From: Mesorhizobium sp. CU3 | GTDB taxonomy: Bacteria > Pseudomonadota > Alphaproteobacteria > Rhizobiales > Rhizobiaceae | Assembly (NCBI RefSeq): GCF_006442965.1 | Contig: NZ_VFWX01000012.1 | Span: 151,695 to 215,694, forward strand | Direction: 5' to 3' | Length of the DNA stretch: 64,000 nt | Shown: positions 46,977 to 55,776 of the stretch, one piece after another | Position numbering within the stretch: the first letter of the stretch is position 1 | Layout: each line of letters begins with the position of its first letter | Notes under the pieces: model-generated | Seen by the model: only the letters and a program-made list of their open reading frames with translations | The model's database searches: none | What the model was told of the DNA's origin: nothing | Made by a program: the position numbers and the translations under genes

Positions 46977-47521
46977 GGGGCCTTATCCTTCATGGAGAGA
47001 CTGGCGGTGATTGCGTCGAGCGTCGGCTTGGCTGAGATAATAGCGATTCGGATCTCATTGACCGCCTCGCTGACCAGTTCGTCGACCTTCTCGATCTGTG
47101 CCGTATTGAAATAGAGACCTCGTACAGGCACGCTCGCTCCAAGTTCGAACATTAGAGCGTTCAAATTGACCGTTGGAGCCATCGAGTGGCCGAAGTCGGC
47201 GCCGGTCATAACAGACAAGGCGGTGATACCGCGCAATCCGTTTGCCGGATAGCGGTCGAGGAATACCTTCAACAGACCGGTGTAAGTTGCTTTGTAAGTG
47301 GGAGAGGCGAAGACCGCCAAATGAGAGCTCGAAACGCGCTTCGCAAGATCGGCCATCCGCTGCGATGGCCACTTAAAAATCTCGTCGATATGCTCAACAA
47401 GGTCGATGACGCTGCAGTCGACCTCCGTGCCGGCGAAGAGCTCGTCAACAATCATCTCGGCAATTCGCCGAGTTCGAGAGTGAGCCTTTGGATTTCCGAC
47501 AACTATGGTCACTTGCAACAT
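46973..47521 (-). CDS. NADPH-dependent FMN reductase (SsuE/MsuE-like)
   Basis: 182-residue flavodoxin-like reductase from the ATG at 47521 (MLQVTIVVGNPKAHSRTRRIAEMIVDEL). The SPTYKATYTGLLKVFLDRYP segment is the conserved FMN-reductase motif. It provides reduced FMN to two-component monooxygenases of the luciferase family. Coupled by overlap with the split-barrel flavin reductase, which is an unusual doubling of reductase types in one operon. Confidence 0.87.
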   Translation of the reverse strand: MLQVTIVVGNPKAHSRTRRIAEMIVDELFAGTEVDCSVIDLVEHIDEIFKWPSQRMADLAKRVSSSHLAVFASPTYKATYTGLLKVFLDRYPANGLRGITALSVMTGADFGHSMAPTVNLNALMFELGASVPVRGLYFNTAQIEKVDELVSEAVNEIRIAIISAKPTLDAITASLSMKDKAP

Positions 47522-47877
47522 TGAGCACCTCATCGATGGCCAATAAGCCAGTGGCATCCAAAGCCTTGAGGCGCTTAGAGCCGACTGACCATACGATCAG
47601 CAATTCAAACAACTGACAGGATTCTGTGGCCCATCAGGATTGCAACGGCTCACGTCACGCTCACATTTACTCTCACGTGGGCGGGGTCTGTCAAGGGTAT
47701 TATGATCTTTATCAGCTTTCTTGCGGGTCGATCGCAGGGCGAACCCGCATCTCACTCCGTTGTCAGCTTCAGGCAGCCAGCAATTGGGCTAACTAGGCTA
47801 ACAAAGGATCGTAACCCGCCAATCGAGCCATGGTCGCCATCCCGGGAGGGAGCGCCCTGGCGTTGACCATAGCTGAA
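47522..47877. other. Divergent intergenic region
   Basis: About 360 bases with no recognised gene. TTGACC at 47863-47868 with TAACGT at 47886-47891 (spacing 17) is a plausible promoter for the 47922 gene and overlaps palindrome D. Confidence 0.35.
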
Positions 47878-47897
47878 AACCTGAGTAACGTCAGGTT
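47878..47897. promoter_or_regulatory. TetR-type palindrome, site D (47922 gene / GMC2)
   Basis: AACCTGAGTAACGTCAGGTT, with perfect 7-base arms. It overlaps the predicted -10 and lies 24 bases before the first gene, a repressor geometry like that of site B. Confidence 0.65.
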
Positions 47898-47921
47898 TGG
47901 TCGTCTTGGTCGGAAAACCTA

Positions 47922-48689
47922 ATGCACGTTACCAAGCTTCTTTTCCCCGACATGTTCGCGGTCGAGATAGATGGGCAGGCCGGGACGGTTTGCGATGTGT
48001 TCCCGGACTGGAATGTTCACGACCGGTTCGGCATCGTCCTGGACAGCCCTCTTGGTGGCGTCGGCGCGACCCATCTCATCCAACTCGCCATCGTGTGCTT
48101 CTATGAGATCAAGCCGCAGCGCCGCAGCGCGAGGGCCATCTATCCCGAGATTTATGCGTTTCACCTCGGCCGGGGCTTTGGCACGCACTCACCGTTCGAC
48201 TTTTGGCCGGCTCGCCGCGAGGTGATCCTCAAGACCGAGGACCACCGGGAGGTTCTCGACGCCATCAACGACAGGGCGATCACACGTCTCGCCATTCCCA
48301 ACAGGCCACGGCGGGAGATTGTCCACCGCCGTAAAGAGACGGAAGCGGCACTGGAGACGATACGCTCGGCATTCGTTTACAGCCCGACGGGTCGTGTGGC
48401 CGATCCAGACTTCGCAATCCGCGGCACCAGCCCGAAAACCGAGTACAATCCCAAACAGGTGATCAAGCCACCGAGTGCGCAGGAGGTCGAGGCCCGGGCG
48501 GTGGCGGCAAAGGGTCTGGTCAAAGAGGCGGACCTCGACTATGCGCGTTGGCTTCAGGTCCGTAGCGCGGATGTCGGCGCGCAAGACCGTGCGCGCGCCG
48601 CCTCCGCCCGTGAGGCCATCTCGTGCGACGGCCTGGTTAGAGAGACCTATCGCCGGATCCCAGTCGATGAAGCCTTGCTTTGCCTCTGA
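47922..48689 (+). CDS. Protein of unknown function
   Basis: 255 residues, family not recognised. The N-terminal half is compact and mixed (LLFPDMFAVEIDGQAGTVCDVFPDWN, then LDSPLGGVGATHLIQLAIVCFYEI). The middle has AIYPEIYAFHLGRGFGTHSPFDFWPARREVIL, and the C-terminal third is charged and probably helical. No signal peptide or membrane segment. It sits between palindrome D and GMC2 and is likely co-transcribed with GMC2 (150-base gap), which suggests a pathway role rather than regulation. No strong ribosome site is seen at the ATG. Confidence 0.65.
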   Translation: MHVTKLLFPDMFAVEIDGQAGTVCDVFPDWNVHDRFGIVLDSPLGGVGATHLIQLAIVCFYEIKPQRRSARAIYPEIYAFHLGRGFGTHSPFDFWPARREVILKTEDHREVLDAINDRAITRLAIPNRPRREIVHRRKETEAALETIRSAFVYSPTGRVADPDFAIRGTSPKTEYNPKQVIKPPSAQEVEARAVAAKGLVKEADLDYARWLQVRSADVGAQDRARAASAREAISCDGLVRETYRRIPVDEALLCL

Positions 48690-48839
48690 GAGGAAATGCG
48701 GGGCTCGCACGGCGCGGTTTGGTCCTGCAGTTTTGTTGGCGATCCGCCTCCCCCGTGCCAATTCCATCGATCGCCGTCCCGGTTCACTAAAGGGCGACGT
48801 GTGTACCATCACCAAATGCCAGCATGACAGGAGCCGGTT

Positions 48840-50477
48840 TTGACCGATTCTTTCGACTTCATCGTGGTTGGCGCGGGCTCCGCCGGCTGCGTCGTGGCCA
48901 ATCGGCTGTCGCGCGATCGGAGCACGCGGGTGCTGTTGCTCGAAGCCGGGGGGTGGGACTGGAATCCGTTGGTCTCAATCCCCATCGGCGCGAGGAAGTT
49001 GACGCAATATGGTCTCTACGAGTGGGGGGATGTCTCCGAGCCCGATCCTTTGCTCAACGGACGGCGTATGCAGGTTCCTCACGGAAAGGTCATCGGCGGC
49101 GGCTCTTCGATCAACTACATGGCCCATACGCGCGGTCACCCAGTCGACTACGCACGCTGGGTCGAGCAAGGCGCGACCGGTTGGAGTTACGAGGAGGTCT
49201 TGCCCTATTTTAAGGCGTGCGAAACGTGGGAAGGCGGCGAAGATCATTTTCGCGGCGGCGAGGGTGAGCTCGGCGCCCGTAAGGCACTCCGGCCAGACCC
49301 TATCTACGACGCCTGGTTTGACGCGATCCGCTCCCAAGGCTACCCCGTTACCGACGACTACAATGGCGCCGAGCCCGAAGGCTTCGCAATGGCGCAATAC
49401 ACGGTGCGCGACGGCATCCGCTCTTCGTCGGGCCGCGCCTTCCTCAGGCCAGCGATGGCCAGGCCGAATCTTCTTGTGCGCACACGCGCGACAGCCACCA
49501 GGGTGCTGTTTGATGGGAGGCGAGCGGCGGGCGTGGAGTATGTGCGCAACGGCAAAACCTTTATCGCCCGTGCGCGTGAGCGCACGGTCCTGTGTCTGGG
49601 CGCCGTCAACACGCCGCACCTGCTCATGCTGTCTGGCGTCGGCCCGGCCGGCCATCTGAAGGCCATGGGCATCAAGCCCCTGGTCGATCTGCCGGTTGGC
49701 AAGAACCTCGAGGACCATCTCGGGGTCTGGGTTTTCTGGAGTCGCAAGCAGCCCGGCCTGTTCCATCGCAGCCTCAGGCTCGATCGCATTGGGGCGAACA
49801 TGCTGCGCGCCTATTTCGGCGGCACCGGGCCGGCGACCAACATCCCCGGCGCCATATTGGCTTTCATCAAATCGCGGGCTGGGCTGCGCCAGCCCGATCT
49901 CGAGCTGGTTGTTTCCATGGTGCCCGGAGACGCCAACTTTTGGTTCCCCGGCCTCAAGCGGCCTTACGTTGACGGATTCGGCATCAGGCCCGAGCTGCTT
50001 AGCCAGAAGAGCCGTGGCGAGATCTTGCTCAAATCGTCCGACCCCAGGGACAGACCCCGTATCTTCTACAATTCGCTCTCCGAGCCGGAAGATCTTTGCG
50101 TTCTGCGCGACGGCGTGCGGCGCTCGCTTGAGCTCGGCAACAGTGAGGCGTTGGCGCCGTTCCGGGGCCGTCCAACGGTTCCCGATCGTGACCTGAGGAC
50201 GGACGCTGAGATCGATCGCCATATCCGTGACAATGCCGTCCAGCTCTATCATCCTTCTTGCACCTGCAAGATGGGCAAGGGCGAGGCTGCGGTCCTCGAC
50301 CCGGATTTGAGCGTGCGCGGTCTGGACGGTCTGAGTGTCGTGGACGCGTCCGCCATGCCGCACTTGATCTCTGGCAATCCGAACGTGGTCATTATGATGA
50401 TGGCCGCGAAGGCGGCCGATAAGATGATCGGGAAAGCTGCTCCGGCCAGGGCGGATCTGGTAGGCGGTCGCGCCTGA
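48840..50477 (+). CDS. GMC family choline-dehydrogenase-like oxidoreductase (GMC2)
   Basis: 545-residue FAD enzyme of the BetA/AlkJ group. FAD motif FDFIVVGAGSAGCVVANRLS is at residues 5-24; GKVIGGGSSINYMAHTRG is GMC signature 1; QLYHPSCTCKMG holds the catalytic His, and SGNPNVVIMMMAAKAA the C-terminal Asn. It oxidises a primary alcohol or similar. The TTG start at 48840 has AGGAG seven bases upstream. Followed divergently in role, but in the same direction, by the TetR3-RND genes. Confidence 0.88.
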   Translation: MTDSFDFIVVGAGSAGCVVANRLSRDRSTRVLLLEAGGWDWNPLVSIPIGARKLTQYGLYEWGDVSEPDPLLNGRRMQVPHGKVIGGGSSINYMAHTRGHPVDYARWVEQGATGWSYEEVLPYFKACETWEGGEDHFRGGEGELGARKALRPDPIYDAWFDAIRSQGYPVTDDYNGAEPEGFAMAQYTVRDGIRSSSGRAFLRPAMARPNLLVRTRATATRVLFDGRRAAGVEYVRNGKTFIARARERTVLCLGAVNTPHLLMLSGVGPAGHLKAMGIKPLVDLPVGKNLEDHLGVWVFWSRKQPGLFHRSLRLDRIGANMLRAYFGGTGPATNIPGAILAFIKSRAGLRQPDLELVVSMVPGDANFWFPGLKRPYVDGFGIRPELLSQKSRGEILLKSSDPRDRPRIFYNSLSEPEDLCVLRDGVRRSLELGNSEALAPFRGRPTVPDRDLRTDAEIDRHIRDNAVQLYHPSCTCKMGKGEAAVLDPDLSVRGLDGLSVVDASAMPHLISGNPNVVIMMMAAKAADKMIGKAAPARADLVGGRA

Positions 50478-50578
50478 TCATGCAGTGTGCGGGGGCGGCC
50501 GGCCTCACGTCCGAGAACCTGTTCCAGGGCTGTGCATTCTGATCGCGAGCGGTCGGTAAGGGGAGCCGCCTTGAAAGC

Positions 50579-50616
50579 AAAACGCGTTTAGTGATAGTGT
50601 TTGATAAACGCGTTTT
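50579..50616. promoter_or_regulatory. Double palindromic operator upstream of TetR3-RND genes
   Basis: AAAACGCGTTTA (50579-50590) and its exact reverse complement TAAACGCGTTTT (50605-50616). Each contains the 10-base palindrome AAACGCGTTT, and centres are 26 bases apart. This is the classic form of an AcrR/TetR-type efflux operator, 17 bases before the TetR3 start, so autoregulation is very likely. Confidence 0.7.
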
Positions 50617-50633
50617 ATAAATGGGTCTATTTG

Positions 50634-51254
50634 ATGCCGCGCCTCGCCATGACGGATGAAGCCCTTGGCGTGATGCGCGAGCGCTTGTTGGCGGCGACGG
50701 GCCGCATCATCGCGGGTGAGGGGGGATATTCGGCCTTCTCGATGAGACGTCTGGCCAAGGAGGTTGGCCTGACCGCCGGTGCCCTCTACCGCTACTTTCC
50801 GACGCGCCAGCATGTGCTCGTGGCCTACTGGTCCGATAGTCTGGGAGAACTTCACCGTCGCTTTGAAGTAATCTGCGCAGACAGAAAAGGCGTTCGTGAT
50901 CAGCTCGAGGCGATGCTGCTGGCTTATGCCGACTTCGCGATCGAGAATCCTGACCGCTTCCGTGTGCTCTTTCTCGAAAACGACCTCGGCCAATTCTCCC
51001 GCTTTGGCGATATGACGACCCTTCTAAAAGGGTACGAGCTTTTTCTCGAACGGGTCGAGGCCGCGTTGACGGCCGGTATCATCCGCCCACTCCCGGTGGC
51101 GGTCGCCGCCCATGTTTTGTGGGGAACCATCCACGGGGTGGTGAGCTTGGCGATCACCGTGGAGCAGATCGACTTCGGGGATGCCCGCAAACTTGCCGAG
51201 GTAGCCAGCGCGACGGTGCTGCGCGGCCTCTTTGTATCTGGAGACAGGGATTGA
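50634..51254 (+). CDS. TetR family regulator 3 (efflux repressor)
   Basis: 206 residues from the ATG at 50634. The helix-turn-helix (AFSMRRLAKEVGLTAGALYRYFPTRQHVLVAYW) is standard TetR, unrelated in detail to TetR1/TetR2. The C-terminal domain carries the WHG-type segment AAHVLWGTIHGVVSLAI. Its stop is one base before the start of the RND adaptor, so it is the first gene of an autoregulated efflux operon with the double operator upstream. Confidence 0.88.
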   Translation: MPRLAMTDEALGVMRERLLAATGRIIAGEGGYSAFSMRRLAKEVGLTAGALYRYFPTRQHVLVAYWSDSLGELHRRFEVICADRKGVRDQLEAMLLAYADFAIENPDRFRVLFLENDLGQFSRFGDMTTLLKGYELFLERVEAALTAGIIRPLPVAVAAHVLWGTIHGVVSLAITVEQIDFGDARKLAEVASATVLRGLFVSGDRD

Positions 51255-51255
51255 G

Positions 51256-52338
51256 ATGACGACTGTCGCTTGCAAGGTGGCGCCTCTGCTGTGCGCTGCA
51301 CTGATGCTTACGGCCTGTGGCAAGGAGGAGGCCGAGATGCCCGAGAAGCCGCGGCCCGTGAAGGTGCTCAGGGTTCTGCCGACCGATGTCGCCGACATCA
51401 TCGCCCAGACCGGCGAGATCCAGCCGCATACCGAGACCGACCTGGGCTTCCGCGTCAATGGCAGAATCGTGAGCCGCACCGCCGATGTCGGTGCGCGCGT
51501 CAGCGCCGGGGAGACGATCGCCGTCCTGGACAGCAGCGATATCGCCAACGAGGTCAGGGCGGCGGAGGCCGATCTCGAGAGCGCCAGCGCCGCCGAGACC
51601 GCCGCCCGCTCCACGCTCGACCGGCAGCGGTCGCTGTTTGACAAGCAGGTGGTGGCCAAGCCCGCGCTTGAAACCGCAGACGCGGAATGGCGAAGCGCTG
51701 CCAGCCGGCGCGAGGCCGCCGAGGCCAACCTGGAGAACGCACGCAACAAACTTGGCTACACAAAGCTGGTCGCGGTCGATGCAGGTGTGGTGACGGCCAT
51801 TGGCGCCAATGCCGGACAGGTAGTCGGTGCCGGCCAGATGGTCGTCCGGGTTGCTTCGGACGGTGCCAAGGACGCTGTTTTCAACGTCTCCGAGCGCCTA
51901 ATCAGCGGCGCCTCCGAAGATATTCCGGTCCGGGTGGCGCTGACGTCGGATCCGGCAGTCAATGTCCTTGGTTCGGTCCGTGAGATCAGCCCGGCGGCCG
52001 ATCCGGTGACGCGGACCTACCGTGTGCGCGTCGCGCTCCCCGGCGCCCCCAAGGCGATGACGCTCGGTGCCACGGTGAGCGGGACGGTGGAAATCCCCGG
52101 CGGCAAGGTGATGGTTGTGCCGGCGCTGGCAATCACCAGCAGGTCCAGTTCACCGGCCGTCTTCGTGGTAGACACCGCTACCAGTAAGCTCGCGCTCAAA
52201 TCCGTCGTCGTTGCCCGCTATACCGACACCTCGGCCGTGATCCAGTCCGGGCTGGCCGTGGGTGATGAGGTAGTCGTTGCCGGCGTCAGCAAGCTTCGTC
52301 CGGATCAGGCCGTCAAGCTCGAAGAGGCTGGCCAGTGA
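51256..52338 (+). CDS. RND efflux periplasmic adaptor (membrane fusion protein)
   Basis: 360-residue lipoprotein adaptor. The lipobox is LTAC (about residues 16-19). The barrel-sandwich and alpha-hairpin region (ETDLGFRVNGRIVSRTADVGARVSAGETIAVLD, then the coiled helix SASAAETAARSTLDRQRSLF) and the later beta-barrel follow the AcrA/MdtA layout. It bridges the inner-membrane RND pump to an outer-membrane channel, which is not in this window. Its TGA overlaps the pump's GTG start. Confidence 0.9.
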   Translation: MTTVACKVAPLLCAALMLTACGKEEAEMPEKPRPVKVLRVLPTDVADIIAQTGEIQPHTETDLGFRVNGRIVSRTADVGARVSAGETIAVLDSSDIANEVRAAEADLESASAAETAARSTLDRQRSLFDKQVVAKPALETADAEWRSAASRREAAEANLENARNKLGYTKLVAVDAGVVTAIGANAGQVVGAGQMVVRVASDGAKDAVFNVSERLISGASEDIPVRVALTSDPAVNVLGSVREISPAADPVTRTYRVRVALPGAPKAMTLGATVSGTVEIPGGKVMVVPALAITSRSSSPAVFVVDTATSKLALKSVVVARYTDTSAVIQSGLAVGDEVVVAGVSKLRPDQAVKLEEAGQ

Positions 52339-55300
52339 GCGCACTCCGCGACGCCTCCCGCCCCGGCGGCTTCAACCTGTCGGCATGGGCGCTCAGCAAT
52401 CAGTCCCTTGTCATCTTCGTCATGCTGGCGACGTTGGTCGCCGGCGCCTGGAGCTATGTGCAGCTCAGCCGCAACGAGGATCCGCCTTTCACCATCAAAA
52501 CAATGGTGGTTTCAGCCTTCTGGCCCGGCGCGTCCACCAAAGACACAACCAACCTGCTCACCGACAAGATCGAGCAAAAGTTGGAGGAGACTCCCTATCT
52601 CGACCGTATCGACAGCTACACCAAACCCGGAGAGAGCGTGGTCTTCGTCAACCTGCGTGACGACACGCCCCCGTCCAAGGTGACCGAGATCTGGTACCAG
52701 GTGCGCAAGAAGGTGCAAGACATCGCACCCACGCTGCCGCAAGGGGTGCAAGGTCCTGTCTTCGATGACGAATTCGGCGACACCTTTGGGCTTGTCTACG
52801 GCTTTACGGCAGAGGGATTCAGCGATCGTGAGTTGCGGGATCGCCTCGATCGCATCCGAGCCGAGATACTCAAGATCAAAGATGTCGGGAAGGTCAACCT
52901 TCTCGGTGTGCAGGAGGAGCAAGTCTTGGTGACGTTCTCGCCAAGCCGGCTTGCAATGTACGGGCTCGACGTCCCGGCCCTTGTCAAAGTCCTGCAGGGT
53001 CAAAACGCCGTCGCGCCGGCCGGCGTCGTCCGCCTCAGCGACGAACTGGTCGGCCTCTCCGTCACCGGTGCCTTCGTATCCGAGGAAAGCCTGCGCAAAG
53101 TAACGTTATCAGTGAATGGACGGTTTTTGCCGCTGACCGACCTGGTCGCTATCAAACGCATAGCTGCTGACCCGCCCTCGCCGCTGTTCAGGGTCAATGG
53201 CGAGAAGGCGCTCGGTCTTGCCATCTCCATGGCGCCGACGGGAAATCTCCTCGAATTCAGCGCCGCAGTGAAGGCAAAGATGGCCGAAATCGGGCAGACT
53301 CTGCCCTACGGCATCGAGGCGAGTGAGGTCGCCGATCAGGGGACGGTCGTGAAGGATGCCGTCGACGGGTTTCTGAAAGTTCTGGCAGAAGCCATCGCCA
53401 TTGTGCTGGCCGTGTCCTTCGTTTCGCTCGGGATGCGCGCGGGTCTGGTTGTCACGCTGTCGATCCCGCTCGTCTTGGCAATGACCTTCCTGGGGATGGA
53501 GTTTGCGGGGATCGGGTTGCAGCGTATCTCCCTTGGTGCCTTGATCATCGCGCTTGGCCTGCTGGTCGATGACGCGATGATCACGGTCGAGGCAATGGTG
53601 GGAAGGCTTGAGCAGGGATGGGACAGAGCGCGGGCGGCCAGCTACGCCTATGACACCACTGCCTTCCCGATGTTGACCGGGACGCTGGTAATGGTCGCCG
53701 GTTTCGTGCCAGTCGGTTTCGCGGCTTCAAGCGCCGGTGAATATTGCTACTCGCTATTCGTGGTTGTCCTGATCTCTCTGGCGGCCTCCTGGGTCGTGGC
53801 GGTGCTATTCTCACCCCTGATCGGAAACTGGATCCTGCCAAGGACCATGCCGGCCCATGCCCACGGAGAGGGCAGGGTGATGAGGACGTTCAGCAAGCTC
53901 GTTGGCCTTGTGCTGGCCCGTCCGCTGGTGACCATGGGCCTGGCACTGGCTGCACTGACCCTCGCCGTGTTCGGGGCCACGAAGCTGCAACAGCAGTTCT
54001 TTCCGCCCTCCGATCGGCCGGAGCTGCTGGTCAGCCTCACGCTTCCCGAGAACGCGTCCATAGCTGCCACCGACCGGGCGGCCCGGAAACTTGAGGACAT
54101 TTTGAAGCAGGACCCCGCTGTCGAGCGCTTCTCGACATATGTTGGGTCCGGCGCCATACGTTTCTACCTGCCGATGGACGTTTTGCTCACCAATGACAAC
54201 ATCGCGCAGGCCGTTGTGGTGGCGAAGGGTCTTGCAGAGCGTGACGCCCTGCGCGCGCGGCTCGATGAAGCATTCCGCGGCCAGTTCGGCGACGTCGTGG
54301 CGCGCGCTACCCCGCTCGAACTCGGTCCTCCCGTCGGCTGGCCGCTGAAGTATCGTGTGACCGGGCCCGACGTCGCTAAGGTCCGCGAATACGCCCTCGC
54401 GCTCGCCAGCGTTGTTGCGAGCGATGTCGATGCCCGCGACGTCAACTTGACCTCGGGCGAACCCCGAAAGAGCGTGACGATCGATGTTGACCAGACCGCA
54501 GTCCGCGCTGCCGGCCTCTCCTCCGAAGATGTCGCCAGCGCGCTCGCCCTCGTGTTCTCAGGCGATCGCGTCACCGCGGTCCGGGACGGCACCCGCCTGG
54601 TGGATGTTTTGCTGCGCGGCGAGGATGTCGAGCGGACCGATATCGGCACGATCGCCAATCTCCAAATCGCGACCGCCGACGGAAGGTCGGTGCCGCTCAG
54701 CCAGATTGCCAGCCTCTCTTATGGTGTGGAAGAACCGATTATCTGGCGCCGGCAGCGGGACGCAATCATCACCGTGCAGTCCGATGTGGCGCATCAGGTC
54801 CAGCCCAGCACGGTGACCGCGCGCCTCGCTCCGGCCGTCGCGGCCTTCGCTGGAAAGCTGCCGGCGGGCTACGCGGTCGCGACGGGCGGGGCCGTGGAAG
54901 AGGCTAAAAAGGGCAACAACTCGGTCTTCGCCGTTGTGCCCCTGATGATCGGGATCATGGTCGCGTTGCTGATGGTCCAACTGCGCAGCTTCTCGCGGAC
55001 CGCGTTGGCGATCGCTATGGCACCGTTCGGCCTGATCGGTGTGGTTGCGGCTATGCTTCCGACCGGCACGCCGATGGGCTTTGTTGCCCAGCTCGGTGTG
55101 ATCGCGCTCGCCGGGATGATCATCCGCAACGCCGTGATCCTTATCGAGGAAACTGACGCGAACCGAGCCAATGGCGCCTCGGCGAGGGTGGCGGTGATGG
55201 AAGCCACCATGCACCGTGCCCGCCCCATTATGCTGACAGCGCTTGCTGCCATATTGGGCATGATCCCGATCGCTCCGCAAGTATTCTGGGGGCCAATGGC

Positions 55301-55433
55301 CTACGCGATCATCGGAGGTCTGGCTGTGGCAACAGTATTGACGATCACGTTGCTTCCCTCGGCCCTGCTTCTGCTGATTGGGCGCGAGGTGTCATCAGCC
55401 CCCTCAGGTCAGGCGACCGCCTCGGTGTTCTGA
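52335..55433 (+). CDS. RND efflux pump, inner-membrane subunit
   Basis: 1032-residue proton-driven exporter of the AcrB/HAE1 group, usual length. Hydrophobic clusters are seen after the first segment (about 340-470 and 850-1010), and the proton-relay region LGLLVDDAMITVEAMVGRLE matches TM4 (usual D-D pair). The large periplasmic loops FVNLRDDTPPSKVTEIWYQVRKKVQDI and YRVTGPDVAKVREYALAL are present. GTG start at 52335 overlapping the adaptor stop. The likely role is export of the catabolic substrate, an intermediate or plant antimicrobials. Confidence 0.92.
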   Translation: MSALRDASRPGGFNLSAWALSNQSLVIFVMLATLVAGAWSYVQLSRNEDPPFTIKTMVVSAFWPGASTKDTTNLLTDKIEQKLEETPYLDRIDSYTKPGESVVFVNLRDDTPPSKVTEIWYQVRKKVQDIAPTLPQGVQGPVFDDEFGDTFGLVYGFTAEGFSDRELRDRLDRIRAEILKIKDVGKVNLLGVQEEQVLVTFSPSRLAMYGLDVPALVKVLQGQNAVAPAGVVRLSDELVGLSVTGAFVSEESLRKVTLSVNGRFLPLTDLVAIKRIAADPPSPLFRVNGEKALGLAISMAPTGNLLEFSAAVKAKMAEIGQTLPYGIEASEVADQGTVVKDAVDGFLKVLAEAIAIVLAVSFVSLGMRAGLVVTLSIPLVLAMTFLGMEFAGIGLQRISLGALIIALGLLVDDAMITVEAMVGRLEQGWDRARAASYAYDTTAFPMLTGTLVMVAGFVPVGFAASSAGEYCYSLFVVVLISLAASWVVAVLFSPLIGNWILPRTMPAHAHGEGRVMRTFSKLVGLVLARPLVTMGLALAALTLAVFGATKLQQQFFPPSDRPELLVSLTLPENASIAATDRAARKLEDILKQDPAVERFSTYVGSGAIRFYLPMDVLLTNDNIAQAVVVAKGLAERDALRARLDEAFRGQFGDVVARATPLELGPPVGWPLKYRVTGPDVAKVREYALALASVVASDVDARDVNLTSGEPRKSVTIDVDQTAVRAAGLSSEDVASALALVFSGDRVTAVRDGTRLVDVLLRGEDVERTDIGTIANLQIATADGRSVPLSQIASLSYGVEEPIIWRRQRDAIITVQSDVAHQVQPSTVTARLAPAVAAFAGKLPAGYAVATGGAVEEAKKGNNSVFAVVPLMIGIMVALLMVQLRSFSRTALAIAMAPFGLIGVVAAMLPTGTPMGFVAQLGVIALAGMIIRNAVILIEETDANRANGASARVAVMEATMHRARPIMLTALAAILGMIPIAPQVFWGPMAYAIIGGLAVATVLTITLLPSALLLLIGREVSSAPSGQATASVF

Positions 55434-55776
55434 CGCGCACGATGCACATCATTGTGCCTGACATGGCACGGGCCGGATTGCATCCGCAATCCGCATCAAC
55501 GGGTCGGACAGGGTCCTTCAACACGCAAGTTGACGTGCTCCGCTTCCTTGGGAGGTCTGAGGTCGCGGAGCACGCCAGCGCCCTCGCGGGCACGCCAGCG
55601 CCCCGGAGGGCATGGCTCGTTTCAGGTCGACGACGCCGCGATCGCAGCGTTGTAGAGCTTATTCGCATGCAGGCATCGACGGCTTCCTGCGGGCACGCTC
55701 GCCACATCCATGCGCCACCCGAAAGCACCAAGGCTCCGGACACGCCGGCCGTCGCGATTGTCATACACGCCATAGG
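55434..55776. other. Convergent gap with short direct repeat
   Basis: About 340 bases with no recognised gene. A 14-base direct repeat (GCACGCCAGCGCCC at 55570-55583 and 55590-55603) is present. No clear terminator hairpin with T-run was found. Confidence 0.35.

Noticed and set aside
48975..50363. 462-codon minus-strand frame opposite GMC2
   Set aside because: Antisense shadow; no domain, while the plus strand has full GMC signatures.
55570..55603. Two 14-base direct repeats as a possible CRISPR or iteron
   Set aside because: Only two copies with a 6-base space; too short and too few for an array or an origin.
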